Assembly (NCBI RefSeq): GCF_030285625.1
Contig: NZ_CP127294.1
Span: forward strand, 8,030,001-8,094,000
Length of the DNA stretch: 64,000 nt
DNA from: Amycolatopsis sp. 2-15
Lineage (GTDB): Bacteria > Actinomycetota > Actinomycetes > Mycobacteriales > Pseudonocardiaceae
Direction: 5' to 3'
Each line of letters starts with the position of its first letter. Positions within the stretch are counted from its first letter, which is position 1. Position numbers and translations under genes: made by a program. Of the stretch, positions 56,636 to 64,000 are shown one piece after another. The notes beneath the pieces are model-generated. The model did no database searches and was not told where the DNA came from. It saw nothing but the letters and a program-made list of their open reading frames with translations.

Positions 56636-58929
56636 CCACCGCCACCGGCATCTTCGCCGAGCCGGCCCCGAAGTTCTCCCCCGAGGGCCTGCACGCCGTG
56701 CTCGGCGAGCACTGGGCGCTCACCGACCCGGTGCTCAAGCCGCTCGACAGCGAACGCGATCTCAACGTGCTCGTCGACGGCCGGTTCGTGCTCAAGATCT
56801 CCAACCCCGCCGAGCAGGCCGACGTCGTGGACATGGAGACCCGCGCGCTGGAGCACGTGCACGCGGCCGACCCGCAGCTGCCGGTGCCGGAGACGGTCGC
56901 GACCACGGCGGGCGCGCCCGTCGCGCGCCCGCGGGACGACGCCGGACGCGAATGCCTCGCCCGGCTGATCACGCTGCTGCCCGGTTCGCCGCTCGAAGGC
57001 GGACCGCTGGACCCCGACCTCGCCGAGCAGGTCGGTGGGGTCGCCGCGCGGGTTTCCGTGGCGCTGCAAGGGTTCTTCCACCCCTCGGCCGGCCGGACGC
57101 TGATGTGGGACATCCGGCGGATGCCGGAAGTCCTGGCGGCGGCCGGGATCGCGACCGGGCGGCTCGGCGAGCTCGCCGAGCGCGTCGCGCCCGCGCTGGC
57201 CGCCACGGCCACGCTCCCGTCGGGGGTGCAGCACGCCGACGTGACCCTCACCAACGTGCTGGCCTCGCGCGCGAGCGTGACCGGTGTGATCGACTTCGGC
57301 GACATGCACCACACGGCCGCCGTCGCCGACCTCGCCGTGACGCTGACTTCCGTGCTGCGCCTCAGCGGCGGCGACGCGGACCGCCTGTGGCGCCTCACCG
57401 ACGCCGTGCTGCGTGGCTACCAGCGCCACCGTTCGCTGGCCCCGGCCGAGGTGGCGGTGCTGGGCGAGCTCGTGATCGCGCGCCTGCTCACGACGCTCGC
57501 GGTGTCGGCGACCCGGCGCGGGCCCCACTCGGACAACCACCGCTACATCACGCAGTACGACACCAACAGCGAGCAGGCGCTGGAGCTGCTGTCGGCGTTG
57601 TCCGTGCGCGAGCTCGCCGACCGGCTGGCGCGCCTGGCGGGCACGCGGGACCTCACGGCGGCGATCTCGCCGGACAGCCTCCCCACGCGGCGCGCGCAGG
57701 CCATGGGCGGCAAGCTCGCCCCGCTGTTCTACCGGCGGCCCCTGGAAATCGTGCGCGGCGAAGGGCCGTGGCTCCACGCCCGCGACGGCGCGCGGTACCT
57801 CGACGCGTACAACAACGTCGCGGTCATCGGCCACACGCACCCCGCCGTGACACAGGCCGTGAGCTCGCAGCTGGCACAGCTGAACACGCACTCGCGCTAC
57901 CTGCACGCCGGGATCGTCGAGCTCTCCGAGCGCATCCTCGCGACGATGCCGGCACCGCTCGACACGGTCCTGTTCACCACGTCCGGCACCGAGGCCAACG
58001 AGCTGGCGTGGCGCCTGGCCACCGAGTACACCGGCGCGGGCGCGGCCGTGATCGCGGAGCACGCCTACCACGGGGCGTCGAAGTGGATGGCGGACCTGAG
58101 CTCGAACGAGTGGCCCGCGGGTTACCGGCCGGCGCACGTCGCGACGTTCGAGGCACCGCACGGCCCGGCTCACGAACTGACGGAAATCGTTGCGGCCGAA
58201 CGGATCCACCGGGCCGACGAGACTTTGCGCGCGGCGGGGGAACGCCCGGCGCTCGTGCTGGCCGACTCGCAGTTCACCTCCGAAGGCATCCTCGACGTGC
58301 CGGGTGAGTTCGTGGCCGGCCTGGTCACGGGCGCTCACACGGCGGGCGCGCTGTACCTTGCCGACGAGGTCCAGTCCGGCTACGGCCGCAGCGGCCCGCG
58401 GCTGTGGCGCTTCCTGCTCGCCGGCGTGACACCCGACCTCGTGACGCTGGGCAAGCCGATGGGTGCGGGCTACCCGATCGGCGCCGTCGTGACCCGGCGT
58501 GAGATCGCCGACGCGCTCGCGGGCAGCTACGAGTACTTCTCCACCTTCGCCGCCACTCCGGCGGCCGCCGCGGCCGGCCACGCGGTGCTCGACGTCTTGA
58601 GCCTGACCGGCCTCCCGGCCCGCGCCGCCGCGACGGGCACGGCCCTGCGAGAGGGTCTGCGGGCCCTGGCCGCGGAGGAGCCGCTGCTGGGCGAGGTCCG
58701 CGGCACCGGGCTGCTGGCGGGGATCGACGTGCGGGGCTCGGGTGCGTCGACGTCTCGGGAGGTCACGCGCGCGCTCCTCTCGGAGCTGGTCGGGCAGGGC
58801 GTGCTCGCCGGATCCACCGGCCCGCGCGGTGACGTACTGAAGGTCCGCCCGCCGCTGGTGTGGGAGGACAAGCACGTGAGCCAGTTCCTGGAGCGGTTGC
58901 GGCGGGCGCTGGCGCAACTGCGGGCCTGA
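56632..58929 (+). CDS. Fusion of APH-type kinase and class III aminotransferase/phospho-lyase
   Basis: 765 residues. Residues about 1-340 form an aminoglycoside-phosphotransferase-like kinase, with the Brenner motif HADVTLTN (His201, Asp203, Asn208) and the metal-binding DFGD. Residues about 350-765 are a class III PLP aminotransferase with PLP-binding Lys608 in LGKPMGAGYP and FTTSGTEANELAWRLA. In mammals a hydroxylysine kinase (AGPHD1) and a PLP phospho-lyase (AGXT2L2) act in sequence. The fused bacterial form suggests that the compound is phosphorylated and then loses phosphate and ammonia. The substrate here is unknown. The gene is in the GntR-box aconitase operon. Confidence 0.82.
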   Translation: MTTATGIFAEPAPKFSPEGLHAVLGEHWALTDPVLKPLDSERDLNVLVDGRFVLKISNPAEQADVVDMETRALEHVHAADPQLPVPETVATTAGAPVARPRDDAGRECLARLITLLPGSPLEGGPLDPDLAEQVGGVAARVSVALQGFFHPSAGRTLMWDIRRMPEVLAAAGIATGRLGELAERVAPALAATATLPSGVQHADVTLTNVLASRASVTGVIDFGDMHHTAAVADLAVTLTSVLRLSGGDADRLWRLTDAVLRGYQRHRSLAPAEVAVLGELVIARLLTTLAVSATRRGPHSDNHRYITQYDTNSEQALELLSALSVRELADRLARLAGTRDLTAAISPDSLPTRRAQAMGGKLAPLFYRRPLEIVRGEGPWLHARDGARYLDAYNNVAVIGHTHPAVTQAVSSQLAQLNTHSRYLHAGIVELSERILATMPAPLDTVLFTTSGTEANELAWRLATEYTGAGAAVIAEHAYHGASKWMADLSSNEWPAGYRPAHVATFEAPHGPAHELTEIVAAERIHRADETLRAAGERPALVLADSQFTSEGILDVPGEFVAGLVTGAHTAGALYLADEVQSGYGRSGPRLWRFLLAGVTPDLVTLGKPMGAGYPIGAVVTRREIADALAGSYEYFSTFAATPAAAAAGHAVLDVLSLTGLPARAAATGTALREGLRALAAEEPLLGEVRGTGLLAGIDVRGSGASTSREVTRALLSELVGQGVLAGSTGPRGDVLKVRPPLVWEDKHVSQFLERLRRALAQLRA

Positions 58930-58938
58930 CCGCTGAAA

Positions 58939-58982
58939 CCGGCCGTGGGGTCCGCCGTCGGTGCGGCAGACCCCACGGCCGG
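58939..58982. terminator. Perfect 14-bp stem between the fusion gene and the serine hydrolase
   Basis: CCGGCCGTGGGGTC (58939-58952) pairs with GACCCCACGGCCGG (58969-58982) across a 16-nt loop. It lies 9 bp after the fusion gene stop and 4 bp after the serine hydrolase stop on the other strand, serving both. Confidence 0.65.
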
Positions 58983-58986
58983 GGTA

Positions 58987-60456
58987 TTACCCGCGCAGCG
59001 CGCCGCGCGCCGGCGGCAGGGTCGTCGGCCCGGAGTTGACGTTCGTGGCGTGACCGACGGTGACGCCGGTGTCGTCGAAGGTCAGGTCGAGCCGGTCGAC
59101 GAACGGCGACTCCAGGAAATGCCAGGTCAGGTGCAGCTCGTCGGCCGACCACCACTGCCCGGCGGCGAGGACGGCAGCCGACGGGTCCTGGTAGGAGTGG
59201 TGCAGGCGCCACACGCTGACGCCGGTGTCCTGGCGCGTCCAGGTGCCCACGCCGTGGTCGATCGGGTGCCGGCCCAGCTCGTCCTCGACGACGACGTGCA
59301 CCGAGCCGTCGCGGACCTCGACCGCCAGCGACACGAGACCCTGTTCGTTGGGCTCGAAGTCGTACGTCGCCGCGAACCCGGCGCGCTGGACCGCGGCGCC
59401 GACGGTTTCCGGCTCCCGCACGCGGTCCACCCACGCAGCCAGCGCGTCCACTTCGGACTGTTCCCGGGCCGGGCTCTCGAAGGCCGCGGTGAACGCGGAC
59501 CGCAGCATCCCCGGCAGGTCGTGGTAGCTGCCGTCCCCCATCGCGCCGGTGATCACGACGACGCCGTCGTGGCGCGGGAAAACCATGCATTCCTGGCCGA
59601 AAATGCCCGAAGCGCTGTAGATCCCCGCCTCGGTGGTCCAGAACTGGTAGCCGTACCCCTCGTCGGCGACGACGTCGGGCGCGGGCGGCACGAGCTCCTT
59701 GCCGTTCCACTCCCCGCTGATCGCCCGGCGCACGTGCAGCGCGGAAGCCTTCTGCACCCACCCGGCCGGCAGGACGCGGGAGCCGTCCCACACGCCGTCG
59801 CGCAGGTGCAGCACGCCGAACTTCAGCAGGTCGCGCGGGCGCAGCGAGAGCCCGTTGCCGCCGCTGGACACCCCCTCGGGGTCACGTTCCCAGGTGTAGT
59901 CCGTGATGCCCAACGGCTCGAACAGCCGCGGTCGCAGATACTCGTCGATCGCCTGACCCGAGACCTGCTGCACGATCGCCGACAGCACGTGGCTCGTGGT
60001 GCTGCTGTAGGTGAAGTTGCGGCCGGGCAGCTCGACCACGGGCTCCTCGAGGAACTCGTCGACCCAGCCCGTGCGCCGCAGCCGCGTGGTGGCGCCCGAA
60101 AGCCCGCGGGCGTGCCCCGTGCACATCGTGAGCAGGTCGCGCACGCGCATGCGGCCGAGGTTCTCACTCGGCTCGCCGGCCAGCCGGTCGGCGAAGAAGC
60201 CGACGACCGGATCATCGAGGGAGAGCAGACCTTCGGCCTCGGCGAACCCGACGGCCGCGGACGTGAAGCTCTTCGTGGCCGAGTGCACCTTGTGCCGCAG
60301 GCCGGGTTCGTGCGGCCACTGCCACAGGTCCAGCACGGTCCGCCCGTGGCGGTGCACGAGCAGGGAGTGCACGCGCATCCCGCGCTCGGCCATGGTCTGC
60401 AGCAGGGTGTGGACCGGGCCCGGATCCAGCGCCGGGTCGGGGAAGGTGTTGCTCAT
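58987..60456 (-). CDS. Serine hydrolase, class C beta-lactamase / 6-aminohexanoate-dimer hydrolase family
   Basis: 489 residues from the ATG at 60456; a GTG at 60462 would add two residues. The SxxK catalytic motif is SATK, at residues 61-64 in the longer form, and the second motif is YSS in NFTYSSTTSHVLS. The N-terminal beta-lactamase domain ends near residue 340, followed by a beta-rich tail with no recognised motif. There is no signal peptide. Relatives include 6-aminohexanoate-dimer hydrolase, which cleaves linear amides, and esterases. It is the last gene of the ABC importer operon, 33 bp after the ATPase, suggesting that it acts on an imported amide or ester. Confidence 0.78.
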   Translation of the reverse strand: MSNTFPDPALDPGPVHTLLQTMAERGMRVHSLLVHRHGRTVLDLWQWPHEPGLRHKVHSATKSFTSAAVGFAEAEGLLSLDDPVVGFFADRLAGEPSENLGRMRVRDLLTMCTGHARGLSGATTRLRRTGWVDEFLEEPVVELPGRNFTYSSTTSHVLSAIVQQVSGQAIDEYLRPRLFEPLGITDYTWERDPEGVSSGGNGLSLRPRDLLKFGVLHLRDGVWDGSRVLPAGWVQKASALHVRRAISGEWNGKELVPPAPDVVADEGYGYQFWTTEAGIYSASGIFGQECMVFPRHDGVVVITGAMGDGSYHDLPGMLRSAFTAAFESPAREQSEVDALAAWVDRVREPETVGAAVQRAGFAATYDFEPNEQGLVSLAVEVRDGSVHVVVEDELGRHPIDHGVGTWTRQDTGVSVWRLHHSYQDPSAAVLAAGQWWSADELHLTWHFLESPFVDRLDLTFDDTGVTVGHATNVNSGPTTLPPARGALRG

Positions 60457-60489
60457 GCTCACCGTTCTCGTGCGGAACTTCTGACAGAA

Positions 60490-61278
60490 TTACAGGACCT
60501 GCGAAAGGAACGACTTTAGCCGCGGGGTGCGCGGGTCGGTCAGCAGCTGCCGGGCCGGCCCCTCCTCGGCGATCACACCGCTGTCCACGAACAGCACGCG
60601 ATCGGCGACCTCGCGGGCGAAGTTCATCTCGTGCGTCACCACCATCATCGTCATCCCGGACGCCGTCGCGAGGTCGCGCATCACGTCGAGCACGCCCTTC
60701 ACCAGCTCGGGGTCGAGCGCCGAGGTCGCCTCGTCGAACAGCATGATGTCGGGCTCCATCGCGAGCGAACGCGCGATCGCCACGCGCTGCTGCTGCCCGC
60801 CGGACAGGTGCGAGGGCCGCGCCGAGGCCAGCGCCCGCAGGCCGACCTTGTCCAGTTGCTGCAGCGCGCGTTCCCGCGCTTCCTCGCGCGACATCCTGCG
60901 CACGCGCCGCAGGGCGAGCGCGATGTTGTCCACCGCACTCTTGTGCTGGAACAGATTGAAGTGCTGGAACACCATGCCGGTGCGCGAGCGCACGGCGTTG
61001 AGGTCCACCTTCGGGTCGGTGATCGTCTGCCCGTGCAGCCGGATCGTGCCCGACGTCGGCGGGGACAGGAGGTTCACGCACCGCAGCAGCGTCGATTTGC
61101 CCGAGCCCGAGGCGCCGATGAGGCACACGGTCTCGCCGCGCGCGACCGTCGCCGACACGCCCTTGAGCACCTCGACGACGCCGAAGGACTTGCAGATGTC
61201 GACCAGCTCGATCGCGGGGACGTCGGTCTTCGCCTCGTCCGAGGTCATCGGGGACTCCGTCACCTGGTTCACGTTCAC
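60490..61278 (-). CDS. Polar amino acid ABC transporter ATPase (GlnQ-like)
   Basis: 262 residues, GTG start overlapping the permease stop (GTGA). Walker A is GASGSGKST, the signature LSGGQQQR, Walker [15 protein letters not shown] and the switch His in VTHEMNF. The pattern matches the GlnQ/HisP group for polar amino acids and opines. The first ~22 residues are a nonconserved extension. It pairs with the permease at 61275. No substrate-binding protein gene lies in the visible part of the operon. Confidence 0.9.
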   Translation of the reverse strand: MNVNQVTESPMTSDEAKTDVPAIELVDICKSFGVVEVLKGVSATVARGETVCLIGASGSGKSTLLRCVNLLSPPTSGTIRLHGQTITDPKVDLNAVRSRTGMVFQHFNLFQHKSAVDNIALALRRVRRMSREEARERALQQLDKVGLRALASARPSHLSGGQQQRVAIARSLAMEPDIMLFDEATSALDPELVKGVLDVMRDLATASGMTMMVVTHEMNFAREVADRVLFVDSGVIAEEGPARQLLTDPRTPRLKSFLSQVL

Positions 61279-62054
61279 GCCCCCGCTTCGAATCCGGTCG
61301 CGCCGACGGGAACCAGCGGCTGCGGGGCCGCGGGCGTGGCGCCACCACCACTCGCCGGGCGGCGGCCCTCCCGCAGCCGTTTGTCGAACCAGTTCACCAG
61401 GTGCGTCAGTGGCACCGTGAACACGATGTAGACCAGGCCCGCGGCCACGAACGACGACGAGTTGTACGAAATGGACTGCGCCTGCTGCGCAATGAAGTAC
61501 AGCTCGCGCTCACCGACGGCCAGACCGAGCAGGTACACCAGAGAACTCTCCTTCACGGCCACGATGAACTGGTTCGCCAACGCCGGCAGCACGTTGCGGA
61601 TACCCTGGGGCACCACGACGAGCAGCTGCGTGCTCAGGTGGCTCATCCCGAGGCTGCGGCCCGCCTCCGCCTGGCCGGGCGGCACGCTCTGGATGCCCGA
61701 GCGGAAGATCTCCGCGATGTAGGCCGCGTTGATCAGGCCCACGGCGAGGATCGCGTAACCCATCGGCGATTGGCCGAACAAGCGCACGCCCGCCGAGGGC
61801 AGGCCGATGCCGATCAGGCTCACCGTGACGATCGCCGGCAGGCCCCGGAACACGTCGACGTAGACGCGGGCCGGCATCCGCAGCCACCACCGTGTGGAGA
61901 TGAGCAGCATCGCCAGCAGCAGACCCACCACCAGCCCGAGGACGAGCGCGAGCGACGCGATGATCAACGTGTTGCGCAGGCCCTCCCCGAGCAGCGAGGG
62001 CAGCACGGCGAGGATCTGGTGGATGTCGAAGAAGGAATGCAGGAAATCGCCCAT
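61275..62054 (-). CDS. Polar amino acid ABC transporter permease (GlnP/HisM-like)
   Basis: 259 residues. About five membrane segments are visible ([38 protein letters not shown] and others). The EAA-type loop that contacts the ATPase is [35 protein letters not shown]. The family imports amino acids or related amines. It heads an operon of permease, ATPase and serine hydrolase, with a GntR box 100 bp upstream. The binding protein must be encoded elsewhere. Confidence 0.88.
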   Translation of the reverse strand: MGDFLHSFFDIHQILAVLPSLLGEGLRNTLIIASLALVLGLVVGLLLAMLLISTRWWLRMPARVYVDVFRGLPAIVTVSLIGIGLPSAGVRLFGQSPMGYAILAVGLINAAYIAEIFRSGIQSVPPGQAEAGRSLGMSHLSTQLLVVVPQGIRNVLPALANQFIVAVKESSLVYLLGLAVGERELYFIAQQAQSISYNSSSFVAAGLVYIVFTVPLTHLVNWFDKRLREGRRPASGGGATPAAPQPLVPVGATGFEAGA

Positions 62055-62153
62055 GGGACCAGGTGTCCTTACCTCGGTTCGGCCGCGGACCGCGGGAGTG
62101 CGCGCGGACCCGGGCTCAGCGGGGTCGGCGACGGTACCGGCCGGCAGTTCGTC

Positions 62154-62166
62154 TTATAGACTATAA
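62154..62166. promoter_or_regulatory. TTATAG-A-CTATAA palindrome (GntR box 2)
   Basis: A perfect 13-bp palindrome 99 bp upstream of the permease start, identical in arms to the site at 53103. It is the likely operator of the importer operon. Confidence 0.65.
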
Positions 62167-62222
62167 CTGTGACGCGGCGCTCACGGTAGCAGGTTCGACA
62201 AGTTAGTCAACGACTGAAGTGC

Positions 62223-63056
62223 TCACTTCAACCGGCTCGCGAGCAAGCCGGCGAAGAAGTCCTGGACCACGGGGATCACCAAACTGCCCTGGTGGGCCAC
62301 CCCGGGCACCACGTCGAACCGCACGGAGAGCCCGCTGCGCTCGAAGCTGTCGCGCAACGTCTCGATGCGCTCGATGCGCGTGCGGCCGGTTTTCTCCACG
62401 CCGTCCATCCAGTTCGGACCGCCGGCGTTGTTGATCTCCCAGGTCTCCACGTCCGCGGAGCCGACCACCAGCTGCACCGGCACGCGGCGCAGGGCCGCGA
62501 GGTCGAGCTCGATGCCGAACTTCTCGCGGAACCCGCCGGTGCCGAGCCACCACGGCAGCGAGTCGTCGAGCTGCGTGATGCGGCCCGGCGCGCCGATCGA
62601 GACCCCGGCGAGGCGGTCGGGGTGGGCGTAGAAGAACCGGTGCGCGAACTGCCCGCCACCGGAGAAACCGTGCAGGAAGAAGGTTTCGGTCTCGGTGTTG
62701 AACTCCTGCCCGACCTCCTCGACGATGTGCAGCAGCTCCTCGTCGAAGCGGATCCCGTCGTACTCCAGGAACTTGAAGCTGTGCAGCTCGCGCCGCTTGC
62801 CGATCCCGGCGGGGAACAGCGGCGCGAGGATCACGCACCCGTGGCGGGTCGCGAAGTCCGCCCACTCGTTGCGGTAGCGCTCGGCCGAGCGGCCCGTGCC
62901 GTGCTGCACCACGACCAGCGGCAGCGGGGCCGCGCCGGGTGTGTGGTCCTTCGGCACGAACAGGCCGTAGGACAGGCGCTGGTCGTGGCCGGAGGCGAAG
63001 AACGGGGTCGCGCCGACGAAGTGGGCTTCCTGTGAGTCGGGTTCGGTGGTGGTCAT
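62223..63056 (-). CDS. Alpha/beta hydrolase of the GntR regulon
   Basis: 277 residues from the ATG at 63056; AGGAG lies 12 bases upstream, a little far, so an earlier GTG/ATG is possible. The nucleophile elbow is HGFSGGGQFA, the oxyanion region VVQHGTGRSAERY, and the catalytic His is likely in VPGVAHQGS. It resembles PHB-depolymerase-like and feruloyl-esterase-like hydrolases, but lacks a signal peptide. A GntR box lies 62 bp upstream. It would hydrolyse an ester or amide within the same catabolic route. Confidence 0.78.
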   Translation of the reverse strand: MTTTEPDSQEAHFVGATPFFASGHDQRLSYGLFVPKDHTPGAAPLPLVVVQHGTGRSAERYRNEWADFATRHGCVILAPLFPAGIGKRRELHSFKFLEYDGIRFDEELLHIVEEVGQEFNTETETFFLHGFSGGGQFAHRFFYAHPDRLAGVSIGAPGRITQLDDSLPWWLGTGGFREKFGIELDLAALRRVPVQLVVGSADVETWEINNAGGPNWMDGVEKTGRTRIERIETLRDSFERSGLSVRFDVVPGVAHQGSLVIPVVQDFFAGLLASRLK

Positions 63057-63118
63057 GGCAGCCGGGAGCTCCTCGGGTTTCGGGGACGGGCACGAGCGAT
63101 GCATTACGGACGAAGACG

Positions 63119-63131
63119 ATATAGGCTATAA
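63119..63131. promoter_or_regulatory. ATATAG-G-CTATAA palindrome (GntR box 3)
   Basis: An 11-bp perfect core (TATAG-G-CTATA), with one outer mismatch from boxes 1 and 2. It lies between the divergent hydrolase and GntR genes and could control both. Confidence 0.6.
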
Positions 63132-63308
63132 ACTCAAATCAGGCCTCTGGACCCTGTGTGATGCGACAACCCCGGCCGGGCGGACCCACGAGGCCGCCTC
63201 GTCCGGCCCGACAGGATGCAGACCACAGGCCACAGCCTGCCCACCGAGCGGGAGGAGACCGATATCCTTGCGGTCCCCCAAGCCCCGCGGAGAGAGACAA
63301 CCAGGCCG

Positions 63309-63974
63309 ATGACCCACCCCCGCCCAGCCCTCACGAAGAACGCATACGTCTACGAGGAGCTGCGCCGGCGCATCCTGGCCGGTGAGCTGATCCAGGGCCA
63401 GTCCATCTCCCAGGAGCAGCTCGCGGCGGAGCTCGGCGTGAGCACCACTCCCCTGCGCGAGGCGCTGCGACGGCTCGACGCCGAGGGGCTCGTGACGATC
63501 GACGCCCACCGCGACGCGCGGGTGAGCCGGCTCAACGCCGAGGAGGCCCGCAGCCTGTTCGAGGTCCGCGAGCGCCTCGACCCGCTGGCCACCAAGCTCG
63601 CCGCCACACGCCGGACCGACGCCGACATCGCGGCGATCGAGTCCGCGCTCAAGGATCTCGAGCCGCTGAGCACGTCCACCGGCTTCGACTCGCTGCTCGT
63701 GCACCGCGCGTTCCACCGCAGCGTCTACACGGCCTCGCACAACCCGTTGCTGATGACGCTGCTCGAAGGGCTCTGGGACAAGGCCGACCGCTACCGGCTG
63801 ATCGGCCTGCAGTCCAAACCGGACTCCCCGCAGGACCAGGAACGCGTGCGGCGCGAGCACATCGAGATCGCCCAAGCTGTGATCTCGGGTGACGCCCGCA
63901 CGGCCGAGCGGACCATGAAGAAACACGTGCTCGGCAGCCTCGGCCGCCGGGCGATCGCCGCGCTGGAGGCCTGA
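63309..63974 (+). CDS. GntR family regulator with FCD domain
   Basis: 221 residues from the ATG at 63309; the frame is open upstream but the protein fold starts near LTKNAYVYEELRRRILAGEL. The GntR winged helix reads SQEQLAAELGVSTTPLREAL, then RRLDAEGLVTIDAHRDARVS. The FCD ligand domain (about 85-215) has LFEVRERLDPLATKLAAT, with histidines in VHRAFHRSVYTASHN and REHIEIAQAV that may bind a metal. FCD regulators sense carboxylates or amino compounds. It is the natural candidate for the three TTATAG-N-CTATAA sites in 53-63 kb. Confidence 0.88.
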   Translation: MTHPRPALTKNAYVYEELRRRILAGELIQGQSISQEQLAAELGVSTTPLREALRRLDAEGLVTIDAHRDARVSRLNAEEARSLFEVRERLDPLATKLAATRRTDADIAAIESALKDLEPLSTSTGFDSLLVHRAFHRSVYTASHNPLLMTLLEGLWDKADRYRLIGLQSKPDSPQDQERVRREHIEIAQAVISGDARTAERTMKKHVLGSLGRRAIAALEA

Positions 63975-64000
63975 GCGCGCTCACAGGAGCGCCAGCGGGT

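Noticed and set aside
61280..61320. Short stretch resembling the T-loop of a tRNA (TTCGAATCC)
   Set aside because: It lies inside the permease gene and no acceptor stem or cloverleaf can be drawn around it.

Overview
This window is a high-GC bacterial chromosome segment. Most third codon positions are G or C, GTG and TTG starts are common, and many adjacent genes are coupled by ATGA or GTGA overlaps. Gene content (a propane-type soluble diiron monooxygenase operon with its own GroEL, tandem-domain TetR, F420-type LLM oxidoreductase, Tat-exported phospholipase C, CGNR-type regulator) points to an actinomycete, most likely Pseudonocardiaceae such as Amycolatopsis. That assignment is inference from gene families. 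I saw no rRNA, tRNA, transposase, integrase or CRISPR array.

Layout. 0-3.2 kb: the 5' end of proC coupled to a proline-racemase-family gene, then a membrane protein plus MarR pair behind a perfect 20-bp palindrome. 3.2-9.2 kb: an HD-domain protein, a DUF6745-like pair, a secreted peptidoglycan-binding protein, an LLM oxidoreductase and a TetR regulator with two complete TetR halves. 9.3-14.1 kb: a translationally coupled acid-catabolism cassette on the minus strand (MFS importer, acyl-CoA dehydrogenase, acyl-CoA ligase, enoyl-CoA hydratase). 14.2-20.6 kb: two-component regulators, a quinone-reductase-like gene, an SDR/TetR divergent pair and a DoxX protein.

20.7-32.1 kb is the clearest functional unit. 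It is a minus-strand operon of about 9.4 kb: a small leader protein, prmA (diiron hydroxylase large subunit), prmB (reductase), prmC (small subunit), prmD (coupling protein), an amidohydrolase, a MIP18/DUF59 protein, a zinc alcohol dehydrogenase and a dedicated GroEL. A divergent AcoR/MimR-type activator faces it. Two matching sites, GTCTCA-N3-YGAGAC, flank the leader gene and are the best candidates for the activator's target. The cluster should oxidise a short alkane, ketone or ether to an alcohol and onward.

32.1-52 kb is mixed: an exported esterase, a LolA-like/ABC exporter operon carrying an odd 92-bp duplication, a phosphodiesterase, an EmrB-type efflux pump with MarR, a gene-free repeat cluster, phospholipase C, a broken gene, CoA and hydrolase genes, an M14 carboxypeptidase, and a threonine-dehydratase/RpiR/gamma-glutamyltransferase group. 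52-64 kb looks like one regulon. A near-identical palindrome, TTATAG-N-CTATAA, lies upstream of an aconitase operon, an amino-acid-type ABC importer operon and an alpha/beta hydrolase, and beside the GntR/FCD regulator that probably binds it. The regulon includes a kinase-aminotransferase fusion, a threonine dehydratase and a serine hydrolase, which suggests use of an amino compound of unknown identity.

The most unusual signal is a small two-hairpin palindromic element. It is found in the gene-free stretch near 39.2-39.4 kb and again inside the aconitase gene at 54.39-54.45 kb. Its second hairpin keeps base pairing and loop while the stem sequence changes, and the aconitase reading frame shifts exactly across it.
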